DNA of 64,000 nucleotides from Labedella gwakjiensis (GTDB lineage Bacteria > Actinomycetota > Actinomycetes > Actinomycetales > Microbacteriaceae). The position numbers were made by a program, and so were the translations under genes. Below, piece after piece: positions 1 through 7,793 of the stretch; position 1 is the stretch's first letter; every line of letters starts with the position of its first letter. The stretch is from the NCBI RefSeq assembly GCF_003014675.1, contig NZ_PYAU01000001.1, positions 3,720,001 through 3,784,000 of the forward strand, written 5' to 3'. The notes under the pieces were generated by a model. That model made no database searches and was not told the origin of the DNA. It worked only from the letters and a program-made list of their open reading frames with translations.

Positions 1-293
1 ACGATCGGGTGCCGAGACGCACGGATCGCGATGTTCAGACCGGACGGGGTGGTTCCCGCCAGATTGTCGACCACGGTGATGCGCGGGTCCGCGCGGCCCA
101 TCTCCTCGACGAGCTCGTTCGTGCCGTCGATCGACGGTCCGACGGCGATGACGACGTCGAACTCGCCCCGGTAGTCCTGATCGAGCAGGCTCTGGACCGC
201 CGCACCCACATGGGTGACGTCGTTGAGGACTGGCATGACGTAGGAGACTCCCGGCAGAGCCGTGACAGGCTCATCTGGCCGCGGTCGTTCCAT
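1..293 (-). CDS. Glycosyltransferase family 2, N-terminal fragment
   Basis: Reading the minus strand from the ATG at 293 gives an open frame that runs off the window edge, so only about 97 N-terminal residues are visible. They begin MERPRPDEPV and continue into a GT-A nucleotide-sugar fold start: SYVMPVLND, then a helix ending in SLLDQDY, then EFDVVIAVGPSIDGTNEL and DPRITVVDN. The spacing of a short beta strand, the Q-D-Y turn and the second strand with a D-G-T loop is typical of GT2 enzymes such as ExoA-like glycosyltransferases, which move sugars from nucleotide donors to polysaccharide or lipid acceptors. The DxD metal motif would lie outside the window. A GGAG ribosome-binding site sits 4 nt before the ATG. 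Acceptor and donor cannot be told from this fragment. Confidence 0.75.
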   Translation of the reverse strand, partial: MERPRPDEPVTALPGVSYVMPVLNDVTHVGAAVQSLLDQDYRGEFDVVIAVGPSIDGTNELVEEMGRADPRITVVDNLAGTTPSGLNIAIRASRHPI

Positions 294-363
294 GTTCTCC
301 ACTCGCAATTCGGGTGCGCCCGAGCTTATCAGGGGGCGCCAGACGGACCTGGGAGTGGACGTG

Positions 364-402
364 CGAACGGCCGCGCGGACCAGGAGTCCGCGCGGCCGTT
401 CG
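364..402 (-). terminator. Perfect 17-bp hairpin downstream of the HtrA-like protease gene
   Basis: Arms at 364-380 and 386-402 are exact reverse complements with a 5-nt loop. The hairpin begins 12 nt past the protease stop and also lies before the glycosyltransferase gene. No U tract follows, so it is an I-shaped actinobacterial-type terminator or an mRNA 3'-end stabiliser. Confidence 0.7.
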
Positions 403-414
403 GCCGGTCGACGA

Positions 415-2133
415 TCAGAGGACGAGCTCGCCGAGCGTGACGTCGACGGTGTATTCCTTCCCATCCCTCTGGAAGACGACGGAGGCCGTCGATCCGGCTG
501 CGAGGGCACGGACCTGAGCCGTGAGGTCGGTCGCCCCCGTGATCGGCACGCCGTTGAACGAGGTGATGACGTCACCCGATCGGATGCCGGCCTTCTCGGC
601 CGCCCCGTTTGTCGACACCTCGTTGATCACGGCACCGGCCACGGTGCTGCCTTCGACGGACGACGAGTCGCCGACCGTCGCACCGAGCAGTCCGTGGGTC
701 GCCGAACCATCCTTGATGATCTCGTTCGCGATCCGCTCGGCGATGCTCGACGGGATCGCGAAACCGACGCCGATGCTGCCGGACTGCTCACTCGAGGAGC
801 TCCCGCCCGCACTCGCGATCGCGACGTTCACCCCGATGAGTTCGCCGTCGTCGTTCACGAGGGCACCGCCGGAGTTGCCGGGGTTGATCGCCGCATCCGT
901 CTGGACGACGGGCAGCGAGATCGACGCCGTCGCCTGCGTACCCCCGCTGTCCTGACCCGGGATCTCGAAGCCCCAGGTGTCGCCGCTGTCGCTGCCGTCC
1001 TCTCCGTCCGTGGTGTCGGGCACGGCCGACGATGCGACGGTGATGCTGCGGTTGAGGGCGCTGATGATGCCGTCGGTGACGGTACCGGAGAGGCCGAGGG
1101 GTGCGCCGATCGCGACGACGTTGTCCCCCACGTTGAGCTTCGAGGAGTCCGCGAACTCCATCTTGGTCATCCCGCTCGCTCCATCGAGCTTGATCACCGC
1201 AAGATCGAAGACAGGATCGGTTCCCACGATCGTCGCAGAGTAGATCTTCCCATTGTTGTCCGTGACCTGGATCGTCGGATCGGATGCGCTGCCATCGAGG
1301 GTCACGACGTGGTTGTTGGTGAGGATGTAGCCGTCCTCGCTCAGGACGATCCCCGATCCGGTGCCCGAACCGTCCGAACCGGCGACCGCGATGGTGACGA
1401 CGCTCGGCGACGCCTTGGCCGCGACAGCCGTCGTGCGGTTGACCGATTCGGTGTCATTTATCGTGACGTTCTGCGTTCCCGTCGCGGTGGACGAGACCGA
1501 CGTCGGCGACTGCAGCCCGTTCATGAGGGCGAACGCTCCGGCGCCCGATGCGCCTCCCACGAGTGCTCCGATCGCGAGACCGGCGACGAGCATCGTGGAT
1601 CCGCGACGCTTGGTCGTGGTGCGTGCGGGGGCGGACGGGACCGCGCCGAAGATCGGGTTGCCGAAAGCATCGCGTGTGTCCCTGGGCGCGTCGCCCGACG
1701 GTGCGGTCGACGCGTACGGGTGGAACGCCTGGTGGTCGGACGGCCGCCCGGCGGAACCGGTGGGCTGCGTCGGCGCACCGAAGGCTGGCGCTGCACCAGC
1801 CGTGCCCGCACCGGGGCCCGACGGGCCGTGCTGGTGGGCCGAGACACCGTGCGCGGCGGGAGGCACCATCGGCATCGGCGATGAGACGTTCGGCGCCACA
1901 TAGGGGCTGGCCGGTCGCGGAGGGACGTCGGACGACCACTCACGGGAGTGTGCGGCGTTCTCGCTCGTGGACGGGGCACCGGCTCCGCCGACGACACCGT
2001 GGCCGGCGGCGTGCTCTGTCGACGAGGCTCCAGCCGCGGCGTCCGACGAATCCTGGACTCCACCCGACACGTTGGCGTCGTCTGCGTGCTTCTCGGAATC
2101 CGGTTCGTGCGAGCCGGTGGTGTTCTCGGTCAT
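415..2133 (-). CDS. Membrane-anchored HtrA/DegP-like S1C serine protease with PDZ domain
   Basis: This 572-residue protein has a Pro/Ala/Gly-rich, probably disordered cytoplasmic N-terminus (1-175), one membrane span (about 180-204), a trypsin-like domain (about 225-465) and a C-terminal PDZ domain (about 480-570). The catalytic triad is visible as His275 in LTNNHVV, Asp310 in FDLAVI and Ser421 in GNSGGA. The protease would lie outside the membrane and act in envelope protein quality control, as mycobacterial HtrA/PepD proteins do. An AAAGGAG ribosome-binding site 6 nt before the ATG supports this start. The gene is divergent from the aminotransferase at 2261 and ends in a strong hairpin. Family assignment is firm, but the specific HtrA paralogue is not resolved. 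Confidence 0.93.
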   Translation of the reverse strand: MTENTTGSHEPDSEKHADDANVSGGVQDSSDAAAGASSTEHAAGHGVVGGAGAPSTSENAAHSREWSSDVPPRPASPYVAPNVSSPMPMVPPAAHGVSAHQHGPSGPGAGTAGAAPAFGAPTQPTGSAGRPSDHQAFHPYASTAPSGDAPRDTRDAFGNPIFGAVPSAPARTTTKRRGSTMLVAGLAIGALVGGASGAGAFALMNGLQSPTSVSSTATGTQNVTINDTESVNRTTAVAAKASPSVVTIAVAGSDGSGTGSGIVLSEDGYILTNNHVVTLDGSASDPTIQVTDNNGKIYSATIVGTDPVFDLAVIKLDGASGMTKMEFADSSKLNVGDNVVAIGAPLGLSGTVTDGIISALNRSITVASSAVPDTTDGEDGSDSGDTWGFEIPGQDSGGTQATASISLPVVQTDAAINPGNSGGALVNDDGELIGVNVAIASAGGSSSSEQSGSIGVGFAIPSSIAERIANEIIKDGSATHGLLGATVGDSSSVEGSTVAGAVINEVSTNGAAEKAGIRSGDVITSFNGVPITGATDLTAQVRALAAGSTASVVFQRDGKEYTVDVTLGELVL

Positions 2134-2248
2134 GGTGTTCTCCTTTTTCCAACCGGGGTAAGCATGTCGCCGGAGTCTGGACGTTTGATCGACCGTGTCT
2201 GTGAGTGAGCTTTGGCCGAGCCGAATCCTCGCCGGGGGTCTCGGTCGC

Positions 2249-2254
2249 TAGCCT
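2249..2254 (+). promoter_or_regulatory. -10 element TAGCCT for a leaderless aminotransferase mRNA
   Basis: TAGCCT is followed by exactly 6 nt (ggagga) and then the ATG at 2261, so transcription would start at or next to the start codon. The 6-nt spacer is also purine-rich like a Shine-Dalgarno sequence, but it abuts the ATG. Confidence 0.5.
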
Positions 2255-2260
2255 GGAGGA

Positions 2261-3460
2261 ATGACCAACGACAATGGGCCGTGGCGTCGTGTCGGCGAAG
2301 GAGCCGGTCTGCTGCGAGCTGACGGCACGATCGCGGCGACCGTGTTCGCCGAGATGAGCGCGCTGGCCACGCGAACCGGAGCCATCAACCTCGGGCAGGG
2401 CTTCCCTGATGAGGACGGTCCGATCGAGGTCCTCGAGGCGGCCAGAGAAGCGATCGCGTCAGGCGCCAACCAGTACCCGCCCGGCCGGGGTGTATCAGCC
2501 CTCCTGGAGTCCATCGCGCGGCACCAGAGGCGGTTCTACGGGCTCGAGGTCGACCCGGGCACGGAGGTCCTCGTCACAGCCGGTGCGACGGAGGCGCTCG
2601 CTGCGTCGATCCTCGCGCTCGCCGGGCCGGGCGACGAGGTCGTGACCTTCGAGCCGTACTACGACGCCTACGCCGGCCTCGTCGCTCTCGCCGGGGCGCG
2701 CCTCGTCACGGTGCCCCTCCGGTGGCCGACGTTCTCTCCCGATCCGGACGAGCTCCGTTCCGCGGTCACGGATCGCACCCGGATCATCCTCGTCAACGAT
2801 CCCCACAATCCGACGGGTGCGACATTCGACGCCACGACGCGTGAGCTCATCGTGGATCTCGCGCACCGGCACGATGCCGTGATCCTCACCGACGAGGTCT
2901 ACGAACACCTAACGTTCGACCGCCCCCATGTCCCGATCAGCACGATGCCCGGCGCCTGGGAGCGCACCATCACCGTCTCCTCCGCCGGCAAGACGTTCAA
3001 CACGACGGGATGGAAGGTGGGCTGGCTGATCGGCCCCGCCCGCCTCGTGACCGCTGCGCTCACCGTGAAACAGTTCCTCACCTACGTCAACGGTTCGCCG
3101 TTCCAGCCGGCGATCGCCCGCGGGCTCGATCTGTCCGACCGGGTGTTCGACGACATCGCCTCGTCCCTCCGTGACAAACGGGATCTCCTGACAAGCGGAC
3201 TCCGGAGCGCGGGATTCGACGTCTCCATCCCGGCCGGGTCGTACTTCACTGTCGTGGACGCGGCTCCCCTGGGCTTCGACGATGCCGAGTCCCTCTGCGC
3301 CCGGCTCCCCGACCTCGCCGGTGTCGTCGGCGTGCCGGTCACGGCTTTCGTCTCGACCGGCTCCCGCGCGTCCTACCGGTCCCTCGTGCGTTTCGCGTTC
3401 TGCAAGAGGCTCCCGGTGCTCGAGGACGCGTCGGCGCGCCTCGCCGCGCTGCGTCCCTGA
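2261..3460 (+). CDS. Class I/II PLP aminotransferase, DapC-like / methionine aminotransferase-like
   Basis: This 399-residue fold-type I aminotransferase has PHNPTG (181-186, Asn183), DEVYE (211-215) and the PLP Schiff-base lysine Lys244 in SSAGKTFNTTGWKVGW. The N-terminal stretch TVFAEMSALATRTGAINLGQ and FPDEDGP closely resembles my memory of M. tuberculosis Rv0858c, annotated as N-succinyldiaminopimelate aminotransferase. It also resembles kynurenine/methionine aminotransferases that serve methionine salvage. A second, clearer actinobacterial DapC is encoded at 42840-43949, so this enzyme need not be the DAP transaminase; it may transaminate methionine or aromatic amino acids. It is monocistronic and convergent with the topoisomerase gene, whose stop is only 11 nt away. 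Confidence 0.88.
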   Translation: MTNDNGPWRRVGEGAGLLRADGTIAATVFAEMSALATRTGAINLGQGFPDEDGPIEVLEAAREAIASGANQYPPGRGVSALLESIARHQRRFYGLEVDPGTEVLVTAGATEALAASILALAGPGDEVVTFEPYYDAYAGLVALAGARLVTVPLRWPTFSPDPDELRSAVTDRTRIILVNDPHNPTGATFDATTRELIVDLAHRHDAVILTDEVYEHLTFDRPHVPISTMPGAWERTITVSSAGKTFNTTGWKVGWLIGPARLVTAALTVKQFLTYVNGSPFQPAIARGLDLSDRVFDDIASSLRDKRDLLTSGLRSAGFDVSIPAGSYFTVVDAAPLGFDDAESLCARLPDLAGVVGVPVTAFVSTGSRASYRSLVRFAFCKRLPVLEDASARLAALRP

Positions 3461-3470
3461 GGCGGCCCGA

Positions 3471-4463
3471 CTAGGAGATCGCCTCGGTGGCGCCGGGTCG
3501 GAGCAGGTCGACGAGAGCGGCTTCGCCGGCGTGTCCGCGGGCGGGGCGCGCGGTTCGGCCGTTCTCGTAGAGCGTCAGGACCCGCGGATCGATGTAGCTC
3601 GAGCGGGCGATCGCCGGTGTGTTGCCGAGCGTCGCGGATGCGGCCTTCACGGCCGTCACGACGGCTCGTTTGCGGGCCGTCATGGTCTCCTCCGGCCCCG
3701 TGAGAGCAAGCGACTGCGCGGCGACCGATGAGCCATGAAGGGTGCGGAAGTCCTTCGCACTGAAGGCCTCGCCTGCCAGCCCCCTGATGTAGTCGTTCGC
3801 ATCCTCCGCGGAGAGGACCCGCCAGCGCCGGCCGTTCTTCCAGGCGAAGACGCGCGAGGCCTTCCCTCGACGGCGCCGCAGCGAGCGGAGGACGGTGGCG
3901 AGGTCGCCGTCCGTGATCTCCGAGTGCCACTGCTGCGAGCTCTTACCGGGGAAGTGGAGCGTCACGACGTCCCCGGAGATCAGCAGATGCTCTCCGAGCA
4001 GGGTCGACAGCCCGTACGAGCCGTTCTCGTCGGCGTAGCGCGCTCCTCCGATGCGAGGGGCGGCCGTGTCGAGCAGTCGGAACATCGCGGCCAACACCGC
4101 ATCCCTCGACGTCGGATCCCCCCGCAGATGCCGCGTGACGGTCGGACGCACCCCCGGTAGCGCGCCGGCGAGGTCGAGGGAGCGTTCGAACTTCGCGATG
4201 TCCTGCTTCTCGCGCCACGCCTCGTGGTAGATGTACTGCCGGCGACCGGCCTCGTCGGTTCCGACGGCCTGGATGTGCCCGTTGGCGTACGGCGAGATCC
4301 ACACGTCGGCCCAGGCCGGTGGGATGACCAGGTCGACGAGACGTTCCCGCGCCTCCGGATCCGTGATGGTGGCCCCGGACTCGTCCAGGTAGCGGAATCC
4401 CCTCCCGGACTTCCGTCGCGTCCATCCGGGACCTGAGGAGACACTCCGACGCAGCCTGACCAT
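3471..4463 (-). CDS. Type IB DNA topoisomerase (poxvirus-like)
   Basis: The predicted 330-residue enzyme relaxes supercoils through a 3'-phosphotyrosyl intermediate. The N-terminal DNA-binding region has GRGFRYLDE, PPAWADVWI and ANGHIQAVGTDEAGRRQY. The catalytic core follows, with KDFRTLHGS supplying the conserved Arg and His, and the C-terminal nucleophile Tyr in SSYIDPRVL. The frame can be extended to a GTG at 4520, but the ATG at 4463 is preferred. Homologues start near this MVRLRRS, and a TACAGT -10 box lies 6 nt before that ATG, fitting a leaderless mRNA. Bacterial TopIB is an accessory enzyme common in actinobacteria and not a replacement for TopA. Confidence 0.92.
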   Translation of the reverse strand: MVRLRRSVSSGPGWTRRKSGRGFRYLDESGATITDPEARERLVDLVIPPAWADVWISPYANGHIQAVGTDEAGRRQYIYHEAWREKQDIAKFERSLDLAGALPGVRPTVTRHLRGDPTSRDAVLAAMFRLLDTAAPRIGGARYADENGSYGLSTLLGEHLLISGDVVTLHFPGKSSQQWHSEITDGDLATVLRSLRRRRGKASRVFAWKNGRRWRVLSAEDANDYIRGLAGEAFSAKDFRTLHGSSVAAQSLALTGPEETMTARKRAVVTAVKAASATLGNTPAIARSSYIDPRVLTLYENGRTARPARGHAGEAALVDLLRPGATEAIS

Positions 4464-4469
4464 TCCGTC

Positions 4470-4475
4470 ACTGTA
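4470..4475 (-). promoter_or_regulatory. -10 element TACAGT for leaderless topoisomerase IB mRNA
   Basis: On the minus strand TACAGT is followed by 6 nt (gacgga) and the ATG at 4463. This supports the shorter start over the in-frame GTG at 4520. Confidence 0.5.
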
Positions 4476-4625
4476 GGTCGCCGGAACCGCGTACCGCCGC
4501 CCGATGCGCGAGCCCCCCACACCCTGCTACGGTGCGCCCGCATCCGCCTCCGGTCGCTGGTGACCACACCCTCGGCCACGGCAGACCCCCTGCGTCCCAT
4601 ACGCGGCAGTTGACCTTAAAAGGAA

Positions 4626-4654
4626 CAGGCCCGGAATCAATGATTCCGGGCCTG
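4626..4654 (-). terminator. Terminator of the initiator tRNA gene
   Basis: A 13-bp perfect stem (4626-4638 with 4642-4654) with a 3-nt loop lies 7 nt past the tRNA 3' end. On the minus strand it is followed by TTCCTTTT, one of the few U-rich tails in this window. Confidence 0.8.
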
Positions 4655-4660
4655 TCTTTG

Positions 4661-4734
4661 TTGCGGGGGCAGGATTTGAACCTACGACCTCTGGGTTATG
4701 AGCCCAGCGAGCTACCGAACTGCTCCACCCCGCG
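4661..4734 (-). tRNA. Initiator tRNA-fMet (CAT anticodon)
   Basis: The minus strand reads as a 74-nt tRNA without an encoded CCA. It has acceptor CGCGGGG paired to CCCCGCAA, so C1 and A72 are unpaired, the hallmark of bacterial initiators. The anticodon stem carries the three consecutive G:C pairs (CTGGGCTCATAACCCAG), also initiator-specific. The T loop GGTTCAAATCC is canonical. The gene is solitary, with its own promoter-like sequence upstream and terminator downstream. Confidence 0.97.
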
Positions 4735-4746
4735 GCACAAGAATTT

Positions 4747-4776
4747 ACTCTAGCACGGGATCTGCACGGCGTCGAA
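4747..4776 (-). promoter_or_regulatory. Probable promoter of the tRNA-fMet gene
   Basis: On the minus strand TTCGAC (4771-4776) and TAGAGT (4747-4752) are separated by 18 nt. Transcription would start about 6-8 nt before the mature tRNA 5' end at 4734. The -10 is good and the -35 is weak. Confidence 0.5.
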
Positions 4777-4780
4777 TCGA

Positions 4781-4815
4781 GCCGATGGGGCGGCCTCCCG
4801 GCCGCCCCGATCGGC
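4781..4815 (-). terminator. Bulged GC-rich hairpin at the 3' end of the UPF0182 gene
   Basis: GGGGCGGCC (4787-4795) pairs with GGCCGCCCC (4800-4808). The stem continues for six pairs (4781-4786 with 4810-4815) around a bulged G at 4809. It begins at the UPF0182 stop codon, and no U tract follows. Confidence 0.6.
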
Positions 4816-7733
4816 TATTCCCCGAGCAGTTCGAGGGCGCGATCGACGGCAGCCGTGAGCTTGTCGTCGGCCTCGCCGAAGGCGGCGAGATCGCCGGCCT
4901 CGAGGGCCGCCTGCTTCTCCTCCATCGCGGCTTGCGCGTCCGCCAGAGCGGCCGCGAGTTCGGCGTCGATCCCCGTCGAGGGGGTGTCTGCGCCGCCACC
5001 GGTGTCCGGGTCCGTGGGTGTCTCCTCACCGCCGCCCTCGTTCTCGGTGGGAACGTCGCCGTCACCGGCGCTCGCACCCGAGTCGCCGCCGAACAAGGAG
5101 TCGAGCGCCTGATCGAGCGTGTCTTCGAACGCGATCTGATCGCCGAAGCCCACGAGCACCTTCTGCAGGACCGGGTAGCTCGTCTCACCCGTGGACTGGA
5201 CGTAGACCGGCTGGACGTAGAGCAATCCCCCACCGACAGGGAGGGTCAACAGGTTTCCGTTGAGCACGTCGGTCTGGCCCTGCCTCAGGATGTTGATGAG
5301 GGACGACACGGTCTGATCCGAGTTGAAGTCGTTCTGCATCTGTCCGGGGCCCGGCACGGTCGATTCATCCGGCATCGTCAGCAGCCGGAGCTTGCCGTAT
5401 CCGTCGCCCTTCACCCCGTCTTCGGACCCGGCGTCCGCGTCCACAGCGAGGTAGCCCTTGAGGACGTTCGACGCGTCCTCGCTCGAGGCGCCTCGCGGGA
5501 TGAACGTCGAGTAGAGCGAGAAGGACGGCTCGTCCTGCCCCGGCATCTGCAGCGTCAGGTAATACGGCGGCTGCAGACTGTTCGTGTCAGCCGACTCCTG
5601 CGGGTCCGCAGGCGTCTGCCACGCGTCCGTCCTCGAGTAGAAGCGTCCGGCGTCGGTCACGTGGTACTGGCCGAGGATCGCACGCTGCACCTTGAACAGG
5701 TCGGTCGGGTAACGGACGTGGCTCATGAGGTCGCCCGACATCTCGTCGATCGACTTCACGGTCGACGGGAAGATCTTCTGCCACGTCTGCAGCACGGGGT
5801 CCGACTCGTCCCACGCGTAGAGCGTGACCGTGCCGTCGTACGCGTTCACCGTCGCCTTCACCGAGTTGCGGATGTAGTTGATGTCGTCGATCGCGTAGCG
5901 CTGGGCCTCGGAATCCGAGTCGGCGATCGAGTTCGAGAGGCTCACCGTGCGGGAGTACGGGTAGGCGTCTGACGTCGTGTAGCCGTCGACGATCCACACG
6001 ACCTCGCCGTCGACGACGCTCGGGTACGGGTCGGAGTCGAGCGTCAGATACGGCGCGACCTTCTGGACGCGCTGCACCGGGTCGCGGTCGTAGAGGATCT
6101 GGGATTCGCTGTTCACCGCGTCGGACAGGAAGATCTGCTCCGACTGGAACTTGAGCGCGTACACGAGGCGGTTGAACACCGTGTCGAGCTTCGGCCCGGC
6201 GTCGCCGTCGAACGTGTTGTAGGTCTCGGTCGCGCCGTCCTCGCCCGACGGGTAGTCGAGTTCTCTCGGGTCGGATCCCTCCGGTGCTCCGACGATCGAG
6301 TACTGGGGCGACTGCTCGCCGAAGTAGATGCGCGGCTCGTAGTCGCCGAGCTCGCCGCTCGTGGGGATGCCCGACTCGAAGAAGACGGGCTGACCGTCGG
6401 ACGACCGCTGGTTTCCGTATGCCGCGACGACACCGTATCCGTGCGTGTAGACGACGGTGTTGTTGTACCAGGACGAACCATCGCCGAGACCTGACTGCCG
6501 CAGCTCGCGAACCGCGATCACGGTGTCCTGGCTCTCGCCGTCGATGTCGTACCGGTCGACGTCGAGCTCGCTGTTGAACCCGTAATAGGTCTTGAAGCGT
6601 TCGAGCTGGGTCACAGCCGGGCTGACGATGGCGGGATCGATGATGCGGATCGACGCTGTGGTCTCGGCGTCCGAACGGAGCGCCCCCTGAGAGGCCTCGG
6701 TGGTCGCCGAGTACGCGACCTCCTCCACGTCGGCCACGTCGAACGCATCGCGTGTCATGTCGATGTTCCGTTGGATGTACGGCTGCTCGAGGACACGTGC
6801 GTTCGGGTCGACGGAGAAGCGCTGCACCACCCACGGGTAGAGCGATCCGACGACGACGCTGGCGACGAGCAGGAGTGCGGTGCCGACGAGCGGGAAGCGC
6901 CACCGTCCGATGAACGCCGTGACGAAGAAGAGCACGGCGATGAGCACGGCGATGCCCGCGAGGATCTGGCGTGCGGGGATCGTGGCGTTCACGTCGGTGT
7001 ATGCGGCACCCGTGATGAGGTCGCCCGTCTGTGTCAGCGTGACGTACTGGTCGAGCCAGATGCTCACGGCCTGCAGGAGCAGGTAGAGACCCGCCAGGAT
7101 CGCGAGCTGGATGCGGGACGACTTCGAGATGCGCAGCTCGCGACCGTTGACACGGACCGAGCCGTACAGGTAGGCGACGGCCGCGGTGAGCAGGGCGGAG
7201 ATGAGGACGACGGCCGACGCGAAGGCGACGACACCGCGGTAGAACGGGAGCTCGAACAGGTAGAACGAGAGGTCGAGCCCGAACTGCGGGTCGGTGGTGC
7301 CCGTGACGGTGCGGTTCAGCCAGAGGAGGGTGGTCTCCCAGCGGCTCGAGGCGGAGAGCCCGGCGAAGAGTCCGAGGACGGCGGGGATCGCCCACATCGC
7401 GAGACGGCGAAGGGGCTCGACGAGCTCCTGATACCGGTCGAGCTGCGAGTTGAGCTTCGCGTAGACCGGTCGGAGGCGGTACGCGAGGGTGAGACTGAGC
7501 CACACCGGCACGGCCATCGCGACGAATCCGATGGCGAACATCACCGCCACGGCCGCCCATTGGGTTGTGAGGACCGACGAGTATCCCAGCTGGGCGAACC
7601 AGAGGTAGTCGGTGTAGAGACCCGAGAACAGGAAGAACGCGACCACGAGCGCTCCGACCACGACGAGCGTGATCGCGAGCGGGAGGCGTCTCCTGCTGGG
7701 TGACTCTGAGCGGGCGGTGGATGCAGAGGTCAT
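4815..7733 (-). CDS. UPF0182 family large membrane protein
   Basis: The 972-residue protein belongs to UPF0182 (COG1615), a family widespread in actinobacteria with no established biochemical role. About seven membrane spans occupy the first 310 residues, including LPLAITLVVVGALVVAFFLF and GWLYTDYLWF-like loops (here SGLYTDYLWFAQLGY). A large extracytoplasmic domain follows, with family motifs such as PYIQRNIDMTRDAF and the acidic Gly/Thr-rich linker near 860-905, then a coiled, Ala/Glu-rich C-terminus. The gene lies next to the YlbL-type Lon-like protease (7794-8945), which is transcribed in the same direction with a 60-bp gap. That pairing is conserved in actinobacteria as I recall it, suggesting a shared envelope function. 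Confidence 0.92.
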   Translation of the reverse strand: MTSASTARSESPSRRRLPLAITLVVVGALVVAFFLFSGLYTDYLWFAQLGYSSVLTTQWAAVAVMFAIGFVAMAVPVWLSLTLAYRLRPVYAKLNSQLDRYQELVEPLRRLAMWAIPAVLGLFAGLSASSRWETTLLWLNRTVTGTTDPQFGLDLSFYLFELPFYRGVVAFASAVVLISALLTAAVAYLYGSVRVNGRELRISKSSRIQLAILAGLYLLLQAVSIWLDQYVTLTQTGDLITGAAYTDVNATIPARQILAGIAVLIAVLFFVTAFIGRWRFPLVGTALLLVASVVVGSLYPWVVQRFSVDPNARVLEQPYIQRNIDMTRDAFDVADVEEVAYSATTEASQGALRSDAETTASIRIIDPAIVSPAVTQLERFKTYYGFNSELDVDRYDIDGESQDTVIAVRELRQSGLGDGSSWYNNTVVYTHGYGVVAAYGNQRSSDGQPVFFESGIPTSGELGDYEPRIYFGEQSPQYSIVGAPEGSDPRELDYPSGEDGATETYNTFDGDAGPKLDTVFNRLVYALKFQSEQIFLSDAVNSESQILYDRDPVQRVQKVAPYLTLDSDPYPSVVDGEVVWIVDGYTTSDAYPYSRTVSLSNSIADSDSEAQRYAIDDINYIRNSVKATVNAYDGTVTLYAWDESDPVLQTWQKIFPSTVKSIDEMSGDLMSHVRYPTDLFKVQRAILGQYHVTDAGRFYSRTDAWQTPADPQESADTNSLQPPYYLTLQMPGQDEPSFSLYSTFIPRGASSEDASNVLKGYLAVDADAGSEDGVKGDGYGKLRLLTMPDESTVPGPGQMQNDFNSDQTVSSLINILRQGQTDVLNGNLLTLPVGGGLLYVQPVYVQSTGETSYPVLQKVLVGFGDQIAFEDTLDQALDSLFGGDSGASAGDGDVPTENEGGGEETPTDPDTGGGADTPSTGIDAELAAALADAQAAMEEKQAALEAGDLAAFGEADDKLTAAVDRALELLGE

Positions 7734-7793
7734 TGCGTGTTGGCCTTCATCGGTTTGGGAGGTGCACCCAATCCTACGTCGGCTGGCTGAGCA

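Noticed and set aside
262-1884. 540-residue plus-strand open frame opposite the HtrA-like protease gene
   Set aside because: Antisense frame caused by the GC bias; its translation is Arg/Asp/Gly-rich without a family match, and the minus-strand frame has a full catalytic triad.
4464-4520. Extended GTG start of topoisomerase IB at 4520
   Set aside because: The 19 extra residues are unlike family N-termini, and the ATG at 4463 has a TACAGT box at the leaderless spacing.
4698-5972. 424-residue plus-strand open frame opposite UPF0182
   Set aside because: It starts inside the tRNA and runs antisense to a recognisable UPF0182 protein; composition is Arg/Val/Leu-rich shadow.
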